NCBI GenBank assembly: GCA_963795385.1
Contig: CAWCHK010000013.1
Coordinates: 58,940 to 122,939, forward strand
Reading direction: 5' to 3'
Source: CAVURS01 sp963795385
GTDB lineage: Bacteria; Actinomycetota; Actinomycetes; Actinomycetales; CAVURS01
Length of the DNA stretch: 64,000 bases
Part shown: positions 29,368-39,278 of the stretch, in pieces
Layout: the number at the start of each line of letters is the position of its first letter
Position numbering within the stretch: position 1 is the first letter of the stretch
Notes under the pieces: model-generated
Databases searched by the model: none
What the model saw: only the letters and a program-made list of their open reading frames with translations
What the model was told of the DNA's origin: nothing
Made by a program: the position numbers and the translations under genes

Positions 29368-30383
29368 TCATCGCGCGGCTGCGGCCCGGACCTGCTCGAC
29401 CACGCGGTGGGCCGGCAGGATGCTCGTCCCGCTCGGCCTCGACGTCCGCCGTCCCGTCGAGGAGGTCGAGGAAGCGGTCGAGCTGGGCGGCCAGCGGCTC
29501 CCGCGAGGACACCAGGGCCGGGATCTCGATGATCGTCTGCTGCTTGTAGCCCAGACCGTCGGGGCTCGCCTCGTTCAGCACGTGCCGGTAGATCGTCACG
29601 GCGTTGCGGAGCATGTCGACCTCGACCAGCCGGGTGGTCTCGGAGATCGTGAAGCCGCGCACCTTGCGCTGGCTGATCCGGCTGGCCGAGATGTTCGCGA
29701 CCATGCCGTCCGGGAAGCCCAGCATCACCTCGGCGACGTCCTCGGAGTCCGGCAGGGAGTCGGGGTGCAGATAGCCGAAGGACCCGCGCACCGAGTCCGG
29801 CTCGGCCCCAGCCAGGCGTCAGCACGATGTCGATGTCATGGATCAGCAGGTCGGTCGAGACGCCGGTGCGGATCCGCGGGACGTACGGCGAGTGCCGGAC
29901 GGCCGTGACGTGGCGCGGCTCCTCGACCAGGCTCAAGCGCGGTCATGATCCCGGGGTTGTAGCGCTCCAGCAGGCCGCACATCAGCGGCACGCCGCGTGC
30001 GGCCGAGAGCTGCACCAGGTCCTCGGCGTCGGCCAGCCGGTGGGCCAGCGGCTTCTCCATCAGCAGCGGCAGGCCGCGCTCCAGGACCTGCGCGGCCGAG
30101 CTCGTGATGGGCCTCGGTCGCGGCGGCGACGATGACGGCGTCGACGCGATACCCCGTCGAGGTCCGGCCGCCAGGTCGCGTCGTACCGCTCGGCCACCGC
30201 CTGGCCGTGCTCCCGGCTGCGGGTCGACGACGTAGGCGAGCTCGGCCCGCGTCGGACGGCAGCGGTCACGCGCGCGTGCAGCGAGCCCATCGAGCCGGCG
30301 CCGACGACGGCGATCCGCGGCAACGCGCGGCTGTCGGCCGCGCCCGTGGCCACGTCAGACCGTCCGATGCGGGTGGAGGGCAC
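29368..30383 (-). CDS. Gfo/Idh/MocA-family oxidoreductase (frame-disrupted)
   Basis: NAD(P)-dependent oxidoreductase of the Gfo/Idh/MocA family, candidate 3-dehydrogenase of a sugar nucleotide (WbpB/WlbA-like). The Rossmann motif RIAVVGAGSMGSLHARV is near the N-terminus. The family motif with the catalytic lysine reads MEKPLAHRLADAEDLVQL, then GVPLMCGLLERYNPGIM. The C-terminal part has GYKQQTIIEIPALVSSREPL. Several indels. Start either GTG 30383 or GTG 30353; homology begins after both. It is convergent with the glycosyltransferase gene, with 14 bp between stops. Confidence 0.72.
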
Positions 30384-30681
30384 GATCGACGCCGAGCGGG
30401 TCGGGCGGGTGGTGGACCAGGTGCTGCACGGTGATGCACTCCGAACGCCGGATGAAGGTGTGGTCGATGCTAACGGCGCCCGGCGCCCGGGCCCGACCTG
30501 CGGCGCCAGGGCTCGGGGAGGTTTTGTGAACGAGCCGAGACTCGCGTGCTGGGGCCGCGAGGCGCGAACAGTGGCTCGGGTGGCGGAGCGCGGTTTGCTG
30601 TGTTCTGACTGTTACCGTGGCCGCGGAATGGAACGAGGCGGCCGGTCCAGCAGTAGCCCGAGAACCCCAGGAGATACCCCC
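30384..30681. other. Intergenic region between divergent oxidoreductase and membrane-protein genes
   Basis: 298 bp without a convincing gene. A minus-strand frame runs through it but has no start near a ribosome site and no homology I recognise. A TANNNT-like TACCGT lies at 30613-30618 on the plus strand, about 64 nt before the downstream start; no matching -35 was found. An AGGAG at 30669-30673 serves the downstream gene. Confidence 0.5.
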
Positions 30682-31728
30682 GTGTCGGTGAACGCGCCCG
30701 AACGCGCCGCTCCTGCGGTCCCCGGGCCGTCGTCGCTCGGGAAGCGCGTGGTCGGTCGGCTCGTGACCATCGCTCGCCCCGCCATCGCGGTCCTGGTCTT
30801 CGCCGCCATCGCCTACGCCGTCATCTCGGAGTGGAACGACGTCCGCGGCGCCCTCACGACGCTGCGACTGGCCGAGCGTGGCCCTGTCGCTGGTCGCGGC
30901 CTTCCTCGGCACCGTGACCAGCCTGATGGCCTGGCGCGCCCTGCTCGCCGACGAGGGCTACCCACTGCCGGTCCTCGCCGCCGCGCGGATCTTCTTCGTC
31001 GGCCAGCTCGGCAAGTACCTGCCCGGCAGCGTTTTCTCGATCGTGCTGCAGATGGAGCTGGGCAAGCGGGCCGGCGTCCCCGCGGGCCGAGCGTTCACCA
31101 CCTCACTCGCCTGGGTCGGGCTGTCCCTGTCGACCGGGCTCTGCGTCGGGCTGCTCGGGCTCCCGGTGCTCGCCTCCACCTCGGACCACAAGGTCTGGGC
31201 GCTGCTCGCCGTCCTGCCGTTCGCCCTCGTGGCCTCCGCGCCGCCCGTGCTGACCCGGCTGGTCAACCTGATCCTGCGGCTGCATGCGCAAGGGACCGCT
31301 GCCGACACCGCTGACCTGGGGCGGCGTCCTGCGCGCCTGCCTCTGGCTCTGCCTCACCTGGGTCTTCTTCGGGCTGCACCTGTGGCTGCTCGCCAACGCG
31401 CTGGGCGCGCCCGGTCTCGGCGGCGTCACCCGGTGCATCGGCGGCTTCGCGCTGGCGATGGCGGCCGGGCGTGCTGTTCGTCGTCGTGCCCTCCGGCGCC
31501 GGAGTCCGCGAGGCGATCATCGTCGCCGCCCTGGCCCCGGTCATGCCGGCCGGCGAGGCCCTCGGCATCGCGGTCGTCTCGCGCGCCATCTTCATCGCCT
31601 GCGACGTGATCACCGCCGGCGGAGCGGCCCTGTCCGGGCTGCGGCAGGTCCGGCAGCCGTCACCCCCGAAGCCCATCCGACCCGTGATGAGGAGGCGCTC
31701 GACAGCCTCGAAGGTCCCGGCGTGCTGA
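30682..31728 (+). CDS. Lysylphosphatidylglycerol-synthase-TM (UPF0104)-like membrane protein (frame-disrupted)
   Basis: Polytopic membrane protein of the YbhN/UPF0104 family (about 345 residues, roughly eight helices). The family signature is AARIFFVGQLGKYLPGSVFS near residue 100; later LFVVVPSGAGVREAIIVAAL and RAIFIACDVITAGGAAL match the conserved C-terminal half. There is no LPG-synthase catalytic domain, so it is more likely a lipid or glycan carrier/flippase accessory than a lysyl transferase. GTG 30682 follows AGGAG. Frame breaks near 30880, 31290 and 31470. Confidence 0.75.
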
Positions 31729-33865
31729 CCGGCTGGTCGCGTCCTGCTCGCGTTCGTGCCGGGCGGTCTGCTCGGCTTCGTCTTCCCGCCCGGGCGGAGC
31801 GTTGGGCCGTCTGGGCTGCGGCGCCGATCCTGAGCCTGGGGCTGACCTCGTCGGGGTGGCCTGGCTGCCCTGCTCGGCCTGCCGAACGGCACGACGGCGG
31901 TCCTGGTCACCGAGCTCGTCATCGCCGGCGCGGCCGTGCGTCGTCGCTGACGCCGCCCGGCTCGCCGCGCCGGCGCGCTGGCCGCCCGCGCGCCGGCTCG
32001 CCGCGTCGGCTGAGTCGACTGCGGTCGGGCTGAGCCGCCCGCCGAGGTGGCCGGGCGACGGCCCGGCGTCCTGACGGCCAGCCGTGGGGCCTGCCGCCCG
32101 TGCTGGACCTGGTCGCCGTGGCCGTGCCGGCGGTGTCTGGCCTCGGCTTCGGCCGGCTGATGCTCGGCCGGTTCCGCTTCCCCACCGGCTGGGACGCGAT
32201 GAACCACGCCATCCTGACCGGCAACATCCTGCAGACCGGCAGCACCGCCATCAGCGACGCCTGCTCGACCGGCTCGACGCTGCGCGGTGGTCGCCTGCAA
32301 CTTCTACCCGATCGCCGTCGACGTCTCCTGGGCCCAGGCCGCCGAACCTCTCCGGTGGCCCGGTCAGCGTGGCGATGACGACCTGGTCGATGGTCGTCGG
32401 CCCGCTGGCGCTGGTGGCCGCGGTCTACGCCGTCGTCCGGGTCATGGGCGGCCGGCCGGTCGTCGCCGCCTGCGCCGCCGCCGCGCCCGCCGTCCTCGGG
32501 CCGCTGTGGGAGCAGCAGCTCGCCGGCCGGGTCGACCGGCGCGCATCCCGGCGTTCGGCATGATGATCGCGCTGCTCGTCGCGCTCGCCGTCAAGGGCCG
32601 CGACCCGGTGCGGCTCGGCCTGCTGGCCGGCCTGGCCAGCGCCGGCCTGCTGATGACGCACACGTACGACGTGCTTCTTCGCCGCGACCTTCGCCCTGGC
32701 CATGCTCGTCGACGTTGCGCGGGCGGCTGCCGGCTCGCGCACGGCCGCCTGGGCGGTCGGCGCCGCCGCCGTCGCGGCGCCGTCGTGACGGTGGCGCCGG
32801 TCGCTGTCCGACCTGCTCGGCGCCGGCGGCGAGCGCGCCACGCGACACCCGCTCTTCGAGCACGACCTCTGGGCCGCGCTCGCGCTACTGGGTCACCGAC
32901 GTCCGGCGCTACGCGCTGTTCGGCTACCCGGTCCCGGGGAGCATCCATCCGCTGCCCGACGCTCGCCGCCGTGCACATCGCCCTGTGGCTGACGGTGGCC
33001 TGCATGCTGGCCTCGCCGCTGTGCTTCGTCTTCGACCGGCTGCGCTGGGGCCGGCCCTGGGTGGTCGCTGTGGGCGGTCTGGACGCTGATCGGCATCTGG
33101 ACGACCGACTCGACCTCGCCGCTCGCCGCCAACCTGGCCGCCACTCTGGTACGGCAACCCGCAACGGCTGCGGGACATGATCTTCATCGTCTACCCGATG
33201 CTGGCCGTGGCCGGAGCCTGCGCCATCGGGACCTGCGTGCAGCAGCTCAGTGCGCGGCGCGCAGGTCCGGCCGAGGGATCCTCGGCGGCCGCGCCGCGGC
33301 TCGCCGCACCAGCGGTCCCGGCGGTCGCCACCGTCGCTGCTCGTCGTCCCGCTGCTGGGCCTGGGCGCGGTGCCGGAGTCCGGTCGGCACGACGCGCGCT
33401 CGCGCTCGGCCAAGGCCACGCCCGCAGGCAACGGCGTACCCGCGGGTCTACGCCTGGCTGGCCGCGCACACGCCCAAGGGCGACGTGGTGGCCTGGAACC
33501 GCAACGTGGAGTTCTTCCCCTGGGCGTTCAGCGACTACGGCGTCAGCCCGCTCTTCGGCATCCCGCACTGGTCAAGGCCAACAAGCAGAACGAGCGCCAG
33601 CGCTACCTGGCCTGGGACTGGCTGGTCGACAACGGCTACGCCCCGGCAGCCGCAGGGCTGCCTGGTGCGCAAGTTCCGGGTGAAGTACGTCGTCGTGGGG
33701 AGCCAACGGCGTCCCGGGCAACTACATCGGCCAGTACCGCCACCCGACGATCGCGCACGAGCCCCAACCTGCGCCTGGTGCACCGCGACGGCGGCGATCC
33801 GGGTCTTCGCGGTCAACGACGGGGCCGGGCCTGCGCCGGAGCCACCTGAGGGTCGAGCGTCCTAG
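31722..33865 (+). CDS. Large polytopic membrane protein, DUF6541-like (frame-disrupted)
   Basis: About 700 residues with a dozen or more hydrophobic segments, probably a membrane glycosyltransferase-like (GT-C fold) protein. Readable parts: LAFVPGGLLGFVFPPG, WAAAPILSLGLTS, RFRFPTGWDAMNHAILTGNI (acidic-loop region), LQTGSTAISDACSTGS, WSMVVGPLALVAAVYAVVRV, DMIFIVYPMLAVAGACAIGT and PKGDVVAWNRNVEFFPWAFS. At least ten indels. GTG 31722 overlaps the preceding gene's stop region. The family assignment is from overall shape and short motifs, so moderate. Confidence 0.55.
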
Positions 33866-34567
33866 CCGGCGCCTCCAGCGGTCGGGCGCGGTGCAGGGCC
33901 ACGATGCCGCCGGAGAGGTTGCGCCACTCGACCGCCCGCCAGCCCGCCGCACCGATCCGGGCGGCGAGCGCGCGCTGGTCCGGCCAGGCCTGGATCGACT
34001 CGGCCAGGTAGACGTAGGACTCCGGGTTGGAGCTGACCCGGCGGGCGACGGCGGGCAGCGCCCGCATGAGGTACTCGACGTAGACGGTGCGGAACGGCGT
34101 CCAGACCGGGTGCGAGAACTCGCAGACGACCAGCCGCCCACCGGGCCGGGTGACGCGGTGCAGCTCGCGCAGGGCGGCATCGACGTCGACGACGTTGCGC
34201 AGGCCGAAGGACATCGTGACCGCGTCGAAAGCGTTGTCCTGGAACGGGAGCCGGGTCGCATCGGCCGCGGTGAACGCCGAGGTCGGGGCGCCGGTCGCTT
34301 GCCGACCCGCAGCATGCCCAGGCTGAAGTCGGCGGGCACGACGTGGACACCGGCGGCGTCGAACGGCTCGCTGCTGGTGCCCGTACCCGCGGCGAGGTCG
34401 AGCACGGTCTGGCCGGGTCGCGCGTCGACGGCCCGGGTCACGGCGTGCCGCCAGCGCCGGTCCTGCCCGAGCGAGAGCACGTCGTTGGTGAGGTCGTACC
34501 GGGCGGCGACGCCGTCGAACATGGCGGCGACCTCACCGGGTTGCTTGTCGAGGTTGGCGCGGTTCAC
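33862..34567 (-). CDS. menG: Demethylmenaquinone methyltransferase (frame-disrupted)
   Basis: SAM-dependent methyltransferase of the UbiE/MenG family; last step of menaquinone synthesis. Motifs: VAAMFDGVAARYDLTNDVLS, QTVLDLAAGTGTSSEPF (SAM site; expected GTG), FDAVTMSFGLRNVVDVDAAL, and GGRLVVCEFSHPVWTPFRTV, YVYLAESIQAWPDQRAL, NLSGGIVALHRARPLEA. A frame change near 34290 joins the halves. The stop is either TAG 33862, which gives the usual length (235 codons) after one more shift, or TGA 33813 without it. GTG 34567 lies 6 nt after GAGGAT, a leaderless arrangement. Confidence 0.85.
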
Positions 34568-34573
34568 CGCCGC

Positions 34574-34579
34574 ATCCTC
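34574..34579 (-). promoter_or_regulatory. Candidate -10 of menG (leaderless)
   Basis: GAGGAT on the minus strand, 6 nt before the GTG start; no ribosome site is present. Confidence 0.35.
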
Positions 34580-34667
34580 GCCAGGCCTCCGCCCGCTCCG
34601 GGCCGGTGTGCGACTCGTCACAGAAAGGTAGGACCGGCCCCCGGGACGTGCCGCGCCCGGGGCGACC

Positions 34668-34673
34668 TACGCT
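34668..34673 (+). promoter_or_regulatory. Candidate -10 of menF (leaderless)
   Basis: TACGCT, 8 nt before the GTG start of menF, with no Shine-Dalgarno sequence between. Confidence 0.45.
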
Positions 34674-34681
34674 TGGCCAGC

Positions 34682-35986
34682 GTGAGCTCCGAGCCGCTGC
34701 CGCGCAGCGCTGCCCGCGGCGCCGTGGCGCCCCTCGTGGCGCGCACCGTGGAGATCCCCGACCCGGGACCGCTCGTCGGCCTCCTGCCGCGGTGCGCCGG
34801 ACGACGCTCAGCTGGGTCCGTCGCGGCGAGGGCCTGGTCGGCTGGGGCGTGCGGCCTCGTGCGCGACGTCGGGCCCGGGGCGGTTCGACGACGCCCAGGC
34901 CTGGTGGCGCGCGATCGACGGCGACCGCCGTCGTTCGCGACGAGGTCGCGCCTCCCGGGCAGCGGGCCGGTCGCGTTCGGGTCCTTCTCCTTCGACGCCA
35001 CGTCGGCTCGCGGCGGCACCCTCGTCGTACCCGAAGTCGTGGTCGGCCGTCGCGGCGAACCGTTGGTGGGTCAACCTCGATCAGTGTCGGCAGCGAGTCC
35101 GGAGCCGCGCTCCCACCGCCAGCGTTCGTCGCGGCCACGCCGGCCCCGACACCGCCCGGTTGACGTCCGCTACGCCGACGGTGCCATCTCGCCCGCGCAG
35201 TGGGAGAGCGCCGTTGCCGTTGCGGTGCAACGGATCGGGGCCGGCCAGCTGGACAAGGTCGTCCTCGCGCGCGACCTCGAGGCCCGGGCCGGCAGGCCCG
35301 TCGACCCGCGCTGGCTGCTCCAGCGGCTGGTCGCGGGCTACGAGGGCACCTGGGTCTACGCCGTCGACGGCCTGGTCGGCGCCACGCCGGAGCTGCTCTG
35401 CCGGCTCGAGCGCGGCCTGGTGACGTCGCGGGTGCTGGCCGGCACCATCCGGCGCACCGGCGACGACGCGCACGACCTGGCCCTCGCCGGCTCCCTGGCC
35501 CGCTCCAGCAAGGACCTCGAGGAGCACGAGTACGCCGCGGCCTCGGTCGCCGAGTCGCTGGCGCCGCACTGCTCCTCGCTCAACCTCCCCGAGTCGCCGT
35601 TCGTCCTGCACCTGCCCAATGTCATGCACCTGGCCACGGACATCGCCGGCGTCGTCGCGAACGGCTCGTCGTCGCTGGAGCTCGCGGCGGCCCTGCACCC
35701 CTCGGCCGCCGTCTGCGGCACGCCCACCGACATCGCCCGCGAGGTCATCCTCGAGCTCGAGGGGATGGACCGAGGCCGCTACGCCGGGCCGGTGGGGTGG
35801 CTGGACGCAGCGGGTGACGGCGAGTGGGGGATCGCGTTGCGCTGCGCGGAGATCGACCCGGCCGACCGGGCCCGGCTGCGGCTGTTCGCCGGCTGCGGCA
35901 TCGTCGCCGGCTCGCAGCCGGACGCCGAGCTCGCCGAGGCCGACGCGAAGCTGGTGCCCATGCGGGACGCCCTCGCCTCGCTCTGA
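34682..35986 (+). CDS. menF: Isochorismate synthase (5' half frame-disrupted)
   Basis: Chorismate-binding enzyme that isomerises chorismate to isochorismate, the entry to menaquinone synthesis. The C-terminal 270 residues are in one frame and well conserved: GQLDKVVLARDLEARAG, ATPELLCRLERGLVTSRVLA, GTIRRTGDDAHD, KDLEEHEYAAASVAESL, LHPSAAVCGTPTDIAREVI, GRYAGPVGWLDAAGDGEWGI. The N-terminal 150 residues (LSWVRRGEGLVGWGV, GPVAFGSFSFDATSARGGTL) need about four frame changes between 34800 and 35160. GTG 34682. A salicylate-pathway role is possible for such enzymes, but the men neighbours decide. Confidence 0.88.
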   Translation: MSSEPLPRSAARGAVAPLVARTVEIPDPGPLVGLLPRCAGRRSAGSVAARAWSAGACGLVRDVGPGAVRRRPGLVARDRRRPPSFATRSRLPGSGPVAFGSFSFDATSARGGTLVVPEVVVGRRGEPLVGQPRSVSAASPEPRSHRQRSSRPRRPRHRPVDVRYADGAISPAQWESAVAVAVQRIGAGQLDKVVLARDLEARAGRPVDPRWLLQRLVAGYEGTWVYAVDGLVGATPELLCRLERGLVTSRVLAGTIRRTGDDAHDLALAGSLARSSKDLEEHEYAAASVAESLAPHCSSLNLPESPFVLHLPNVMHLATDIAGVVANGSSSLELAAALHPSAAVCGTPTDIAREVILELEGMDRGRYAGPVGWLDAAGDGEWGIALRCAEIDPADRARLRLFAGCGIVAGSQPDAELAEADAKLVPMRDALASL

Positions 35987-36014
35987 GTCGACCGGTCTCC
36001 CACCGCGGTTCGGC

Positions 36015-37721
36015 TCAGCCGGTCACCGCAGCGGTGACCGCGCGCTCGATGGCCTCGTGCAGCGGGCGCAGGTCCGCCCGCTCGGTGCGCACCTCCAGGA
36101 CGCGCATCCCGCGCGACGGGGTGCCGAGCTGATCCCGGAGACCCGCTGCCGACGCCACCAGCCGGTGCGGGACACCCATGGCCGCGCAGACACCGCCGAT
36201 GTCGACGGAGTGCGGCGTACCGAAGACGCGCTCGAAGCGCTCGGCCGGCCCCTCACCCCGCTCCGCATCCGCGCCCGGCTCGAGCAGCGTGAAGATGCCG
36301 CCGCCCGCGTCGTTGAGCACCACCACGGTGAGGTCGGGAACGCGCTCGTCCGGGCCGAGGACAAGGGCGCCGAGGTCGTGCAGGAAGGCCACGTCGCCCA
36401 CCAGCACGCGGGTCACCAGGGCGTTCGCGAGCGCGACGCCTATCGCGGTGGCGAGAGTGCCGTCGATGCCGGAGAGCCCGCGGTTGGCGTACGCGCGGCC
36501 GCGGGACTCGGCCGGGACGCGGACCAGATCGGCGTCGCGGACGGGGTTGGAGGCGGCGAGCACGAGCTGGTCGTCGGCCCGGGTGGCGGCCATGACCTCG
36601 CGGGCGACGAGTGGCCCGGTCAGGACCGGCCACGAGTCCAGCACCCCGTCGATCGCCCGGGTGGCCGCGGAGCCCGCCTCGCGCCAGGCACGGAGCCACT
36701 CCTGGGTGGCCGGCCCGTCCTGCTGCGCTGCCGTCAACAGGCGCTCGGCGAGGCCGCCCTGGCGCAGGGTCGCGACGTCGGACCGCTCGGGGCCGGGGTC
36801 GTCGGCGTACCTGTGGACGACCACGATCTCCGTCTCCGGGCGGGCGATCAGCCGGGTCACCGGGCGGGAGAGCGACGGGCGCCCCGTCACGATCACCCGC
36901 TCGATGTCCACGCCGAGTGAGCGCTGCTCGAGCAGGAGGCGGTAGGGCCCGACGGCGTTCGGGCCGGACCGGGCGCCCGAGGTCGGCTCGGCCAGCAGCG
37001 GCACGCCCAGCAGCTCGGCCAGGCGGCGGGCCCACAGGGTCGAGCCGTCGCCGGCCAGCACCACCGTCCTGCTCACCGGACCGAGCTCGGGCGGGTCCCC
37101 AGGGCCGTCTGCGAAGGTCATCGACCACGAGGCCTGGTCGTCGTCGTCCTCGGGGAGCTCCGCCCACGGGTCGTCGTCGTCGGGGACCAGCGGCTCGTCG
37201 AAGCCGAGGTTGAGGAACGCCGGCCCGGGCCGGCGACCATCATGACCCTGCGCGTGGGAGACCGCGGCCCGCGCGGCGTCGGCCCACTGGGCCAGGCTGT
37301 CGGCTGAGCTCAGGTCGGCCGCGAATCTCGTTGCGGCGCCGAAGAACTCGGCCTGCAGGTCGGAGGTCTGGTTGGCCCAGGTGCCGCGCAGCCGAGGTGG
37401 GCGGTCCGCGCCCAGCACCAGCAGGGGCACCCCGGCGTGGTGGGCCTCGGCCACGGCTGGGTGCAGGTTGGCGACGGCGGTGCCGGACGTCGTCACGACG
37501 GCCGCGGGTACGCCGTCGGCCCGGGCCAGGCCGACGGCCGTGAAGCCGGCGACCCGTTCGTCGTGCCGTACATGCAGGTGCAGCCGGCCGGCCCGGGCCG
37601 CGTCGTGGACGGCGTACGCCAGGGGGGCCGAGCGCGAGCCGGGGCAGAGCACCACATGCCGGACACCGGCCCGGGCCAGCTCCATGACGACCGCACGGGC
37701 CAGTCCGGTCGCCTCACTCAC
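36015..37721 (-). CDS. menD: SEPHCHC synthase (MenD)
   Basis: ThDP-dependent 2-succinyl-5-enolpyruvyl-6-hydroxy-3-cyclohexene-1-carboxylate synthase (568 aa), which joins isochorismate and 2-oxoglutarate. N-terminal VVLCPGSRSAPLAYAV near residue 20, HDERVAGFTAVGLARA with the ThDP glutamate, and VVTTSGTAVANLHPAVAEA follow the family. The ThDP/Mg region reads GLSGIDGTLATAIG and LVGDVAFLHDLGALVLG near 410-440, then VVVLNDAGGGIFTLL. GTG 37721 is 7 nt after CAGGAT. It reads without interruption, unlike its neighbours to the left. Confidence 0.96.
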   Translation of the reverse strand: MSEATGLARAVVMELARAGVRHVVLCPGSRSAPLAYAVHDAARAGRLHLHVRHDERVAGFTAVGLARADGVPAAVVTTSGTAVANLHPAVAEAHHAGVPLLVLGADRPPRLRGTWANQTSDLQAEFFGAATRFAADLSSADSLAQWADAARAAVSHAQGHDGRRPGPAFLNLGFDEPLVPDDDDPWAELPEDDDDQASWSMTFADGPGDPPELGPVSRTVVLAGDGSTLWARRLAELLGVPLLAEPTSGARSGPNAVGPYRLLLEQRSLGVDIERVIVTGRPSLSRPVTRLIARPETEIVVVHRYADDPGPERSDVATLRQGGLAERLLTAAQQDGPATQEWLRAWREAGSAATRAIDGVLDSWPVLTGPLVAREVMAATRADDQLVLAASNPVRDADLVRVPAESRGRAYANRGLSGIDGTLATAIGVALANALVTRVLVGDVAFLHDLGALVLGPDERVPDLTVVVLNDAGGGIFTLLEPGADAERGEGPAERFERVFGTPHSVDIGGVCAAMGVPHRLVASAAGLRDQLGTPSRGMRVLEVRTERADLRPLHEAIERAVTAAVTG

Positions 37722-37728
37722 GCTCCGG

Positions 37729-37734
37729 ATCCTG
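37729..37734 (-). promoter_or_regulatory. Candidate -10 of menD (leaderless)
   Basis: CAGGAT on the minus strand, 7 nt before the menD GTG. Weak first base, but spacing is as in neighbouring genes. Confidence 0.3.
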
Positions 37735-37848
37735 CCATCAGGCCGGGCGGGGGCCCGGTCCAGGCCGGCGGTGGGCCGCTGGAGATGCCCATCGCTGCCG
37801 ATCGCAGGGCGCCGTCGCACCGGCGGTGGCAGATCCAGGAGCCGGCCC

Positions 37849-37854
37849 TACAGT
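37849..37854 (+). promoter_or_regulatory. Candidate -10 of the PAS-GGDEF gene (leaderless)
   Basis: TACAGT, 6 nt before the ATG at 37861; no ribosome site. Confidence 0.45.
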
Positions 37855-37860
37855 TCGCCC

Positions 37861-38782
37861 ATGGAGCCCACCGCGACGATCACGCTCCCGTCGTCCGGCC
37901 TGAGGCCCGGGGACTACCGGGCCCTGCTCGCCGCCTCGCCGCTGCCGTTCGCCGTCGTGGACCGGCTCGGCCGCTTCGTCGAGTCGAACCACGCGTTCGC
38001 CGAGCTGCTCGGACTGACCATCGCCGGCGTCGAAGCGGCTGGCTGCGGCCGACGTCACGCATCCCGCCGAGCTGCATGCCCTCGAGGACGCGCTGCGCCT
38101 GCTGCTGTCCGGCGAGCTCCCGGCGGCCAGCGTGGAGAGCCTGCTCGTCGATGCTGGCGGGGCCGGCGTGCAGGTCCGGGCCCATCTGTCGGCGATCGCC
38201 ACCGACCACGGCGCCTTCGTCCTGGTCGGCGTCGTCGACCTGAGCCCCCAGCGGCAGGGCCCCGAGCTCGCGTCCGCCGCGACCCACGACCCGCTGACCG
38301 GCCTGCTCAACCGGACCGGCCTGCTGGCCCAGCTGAACGCCCTGCTGACCCAGGAGCGCAGCGCCAGCGTGGCCCTGCTCGGCCTGGACGACCTGGCCCC
38401 CGTCCACGACACCTACGGGCCGGCCGTCGGCGACCAGCTGCTGCTCCAGGTGGCCACGGTGCTCGCCGAGATCAGCGCGCCGGACGGCCTGGCCTGCCGC
38501 CTGGCGGGGGACGAGTTCGTCGTGGTGGCCGACACCACCGACGAGGTGGCGCTCGGGCGGTTCCTGACCGAGGAGCTGTCCCGGGTCGAGGTGCGGGTGT
38601 CGCCGGGTCTGGTCCTGATGCCGGCCGCGTCGGTGGGCACCGCCGCCGTGCGACCGGGCATGACCGTCAGTCAGATCCTGACCCAGGCCGACGACTCGAT
38701 GTACGCCGACAAGCGCCGGCGGCAGGCCGCCCTGGCGGCCCTGGTGGCCCCGTCCGCCCCGTCCGCCCCGTTCGAGGGCTAG
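37861..38782 (+). CDS. PAS-GGDEF protein, possible diguanylate cyclase (one frame break)
   Basis: Signalling protein of about 306 residues. The N-terminal PAS-like domain begins LLAASPLPFAVVDRLGRFVE and continues NHAFAELLGLTIAGVE. The GGDEF domain starts ATHDPLTGLLNRTGLLAQLN near residue 140. The active-site motif reads LAGDEFVV: alanine in place of the first glycine. Some cyclases with AGDEF are known to be active, others are not. One extra A near 38037 breaks the frame; removing it restores VERLAAADVTHPAEL. No membrane segment, so cytoplasmic. Convergent with the NUDIX gene and divergent from menD. Confidence 0.82.
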
Positions 38783-38799
38783 CGCGAGCGGAGCCAGCC

Positions 38800-39265
38800 T
38801 TAGCGAATCCCGTTGTCCCGCAACAGTTGCAGCAGGGTCTCGGGATAGATCGTCTCATCCGTCATCGCCAGGTCGGCAACGGTCCACCACCGCAGCTCCA
38901 GCAGCGCGCGCCGCTCCAGGTCGTTCCAGCCGGAGGTGTCCAGGGCGGCGGCCGGTGCCGGGACCCGGACCAGGTAGTAGGCCATGTCCTGCTCGAGCCA
39001 GACCCCGTCGAACTCGAAGCTGCTCTCCTCCTCGAGGACGACCGGCCCGAGCTCGTCGACCACGAGCCCGGTCTCCTCGCGCACCTCCCGCCGGGCCGCC
39101 GCCACCAGCGACTCCCCCTCCTCGGCCCCGCCCCCCACCGTGATCCAGAACGCGGCCCTCCTCGGGCCGGCCCGGGTCGATGCCGCGGATCAGCAGGACG
39201 CGGTCCTGCGGGTCGACCAGGACGACCCGGGCCACTCGCCGCACGACCGTCCTGCGCTCGCCCAT
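38800..39265 (-). CDS. NUDIX hydrolase (one frame break)
   Basis: Small NUDIX-fold hydrolase of about 155 residues; substrate unknown. The NUDIX box is complete: GGGAEEGESLVAAARREVRE followed by ETG. Upstream, VVRRVARVVLVDPQDRVLLI and RGIDPGRPEEGR are in another frame; removing one base near 39154 gives RFWITVGGG as expected. ATG 39265 was chosen; an upstream in-frame extension runs into a tandem repeat and the end of menC and is unlikely to be protein. Confidence 0.82.
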
Positions 39266-39278
39266 CCGTCGTCCTGCC

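Noticed and set aside
30434..30529. Small plus-strand frame of about 31 codons in the 30.4-30.7 kb gap
   Set aside because: No ribosome site, no homology, Ala/Pro/Arg-rich composition typical of non-coding high-GC DNA.
30524..30541. Third Rex site (TTGTGA at about 30526)
   Set aside because: Only one half-site is present; the second half has no resemblance to TCACAA.
24218..33865. A horizontally acquired genomic island
   Set aside because: Base composition and codon choice match the flanks; no integrase, tRNA gene or direct repeats at the borders.
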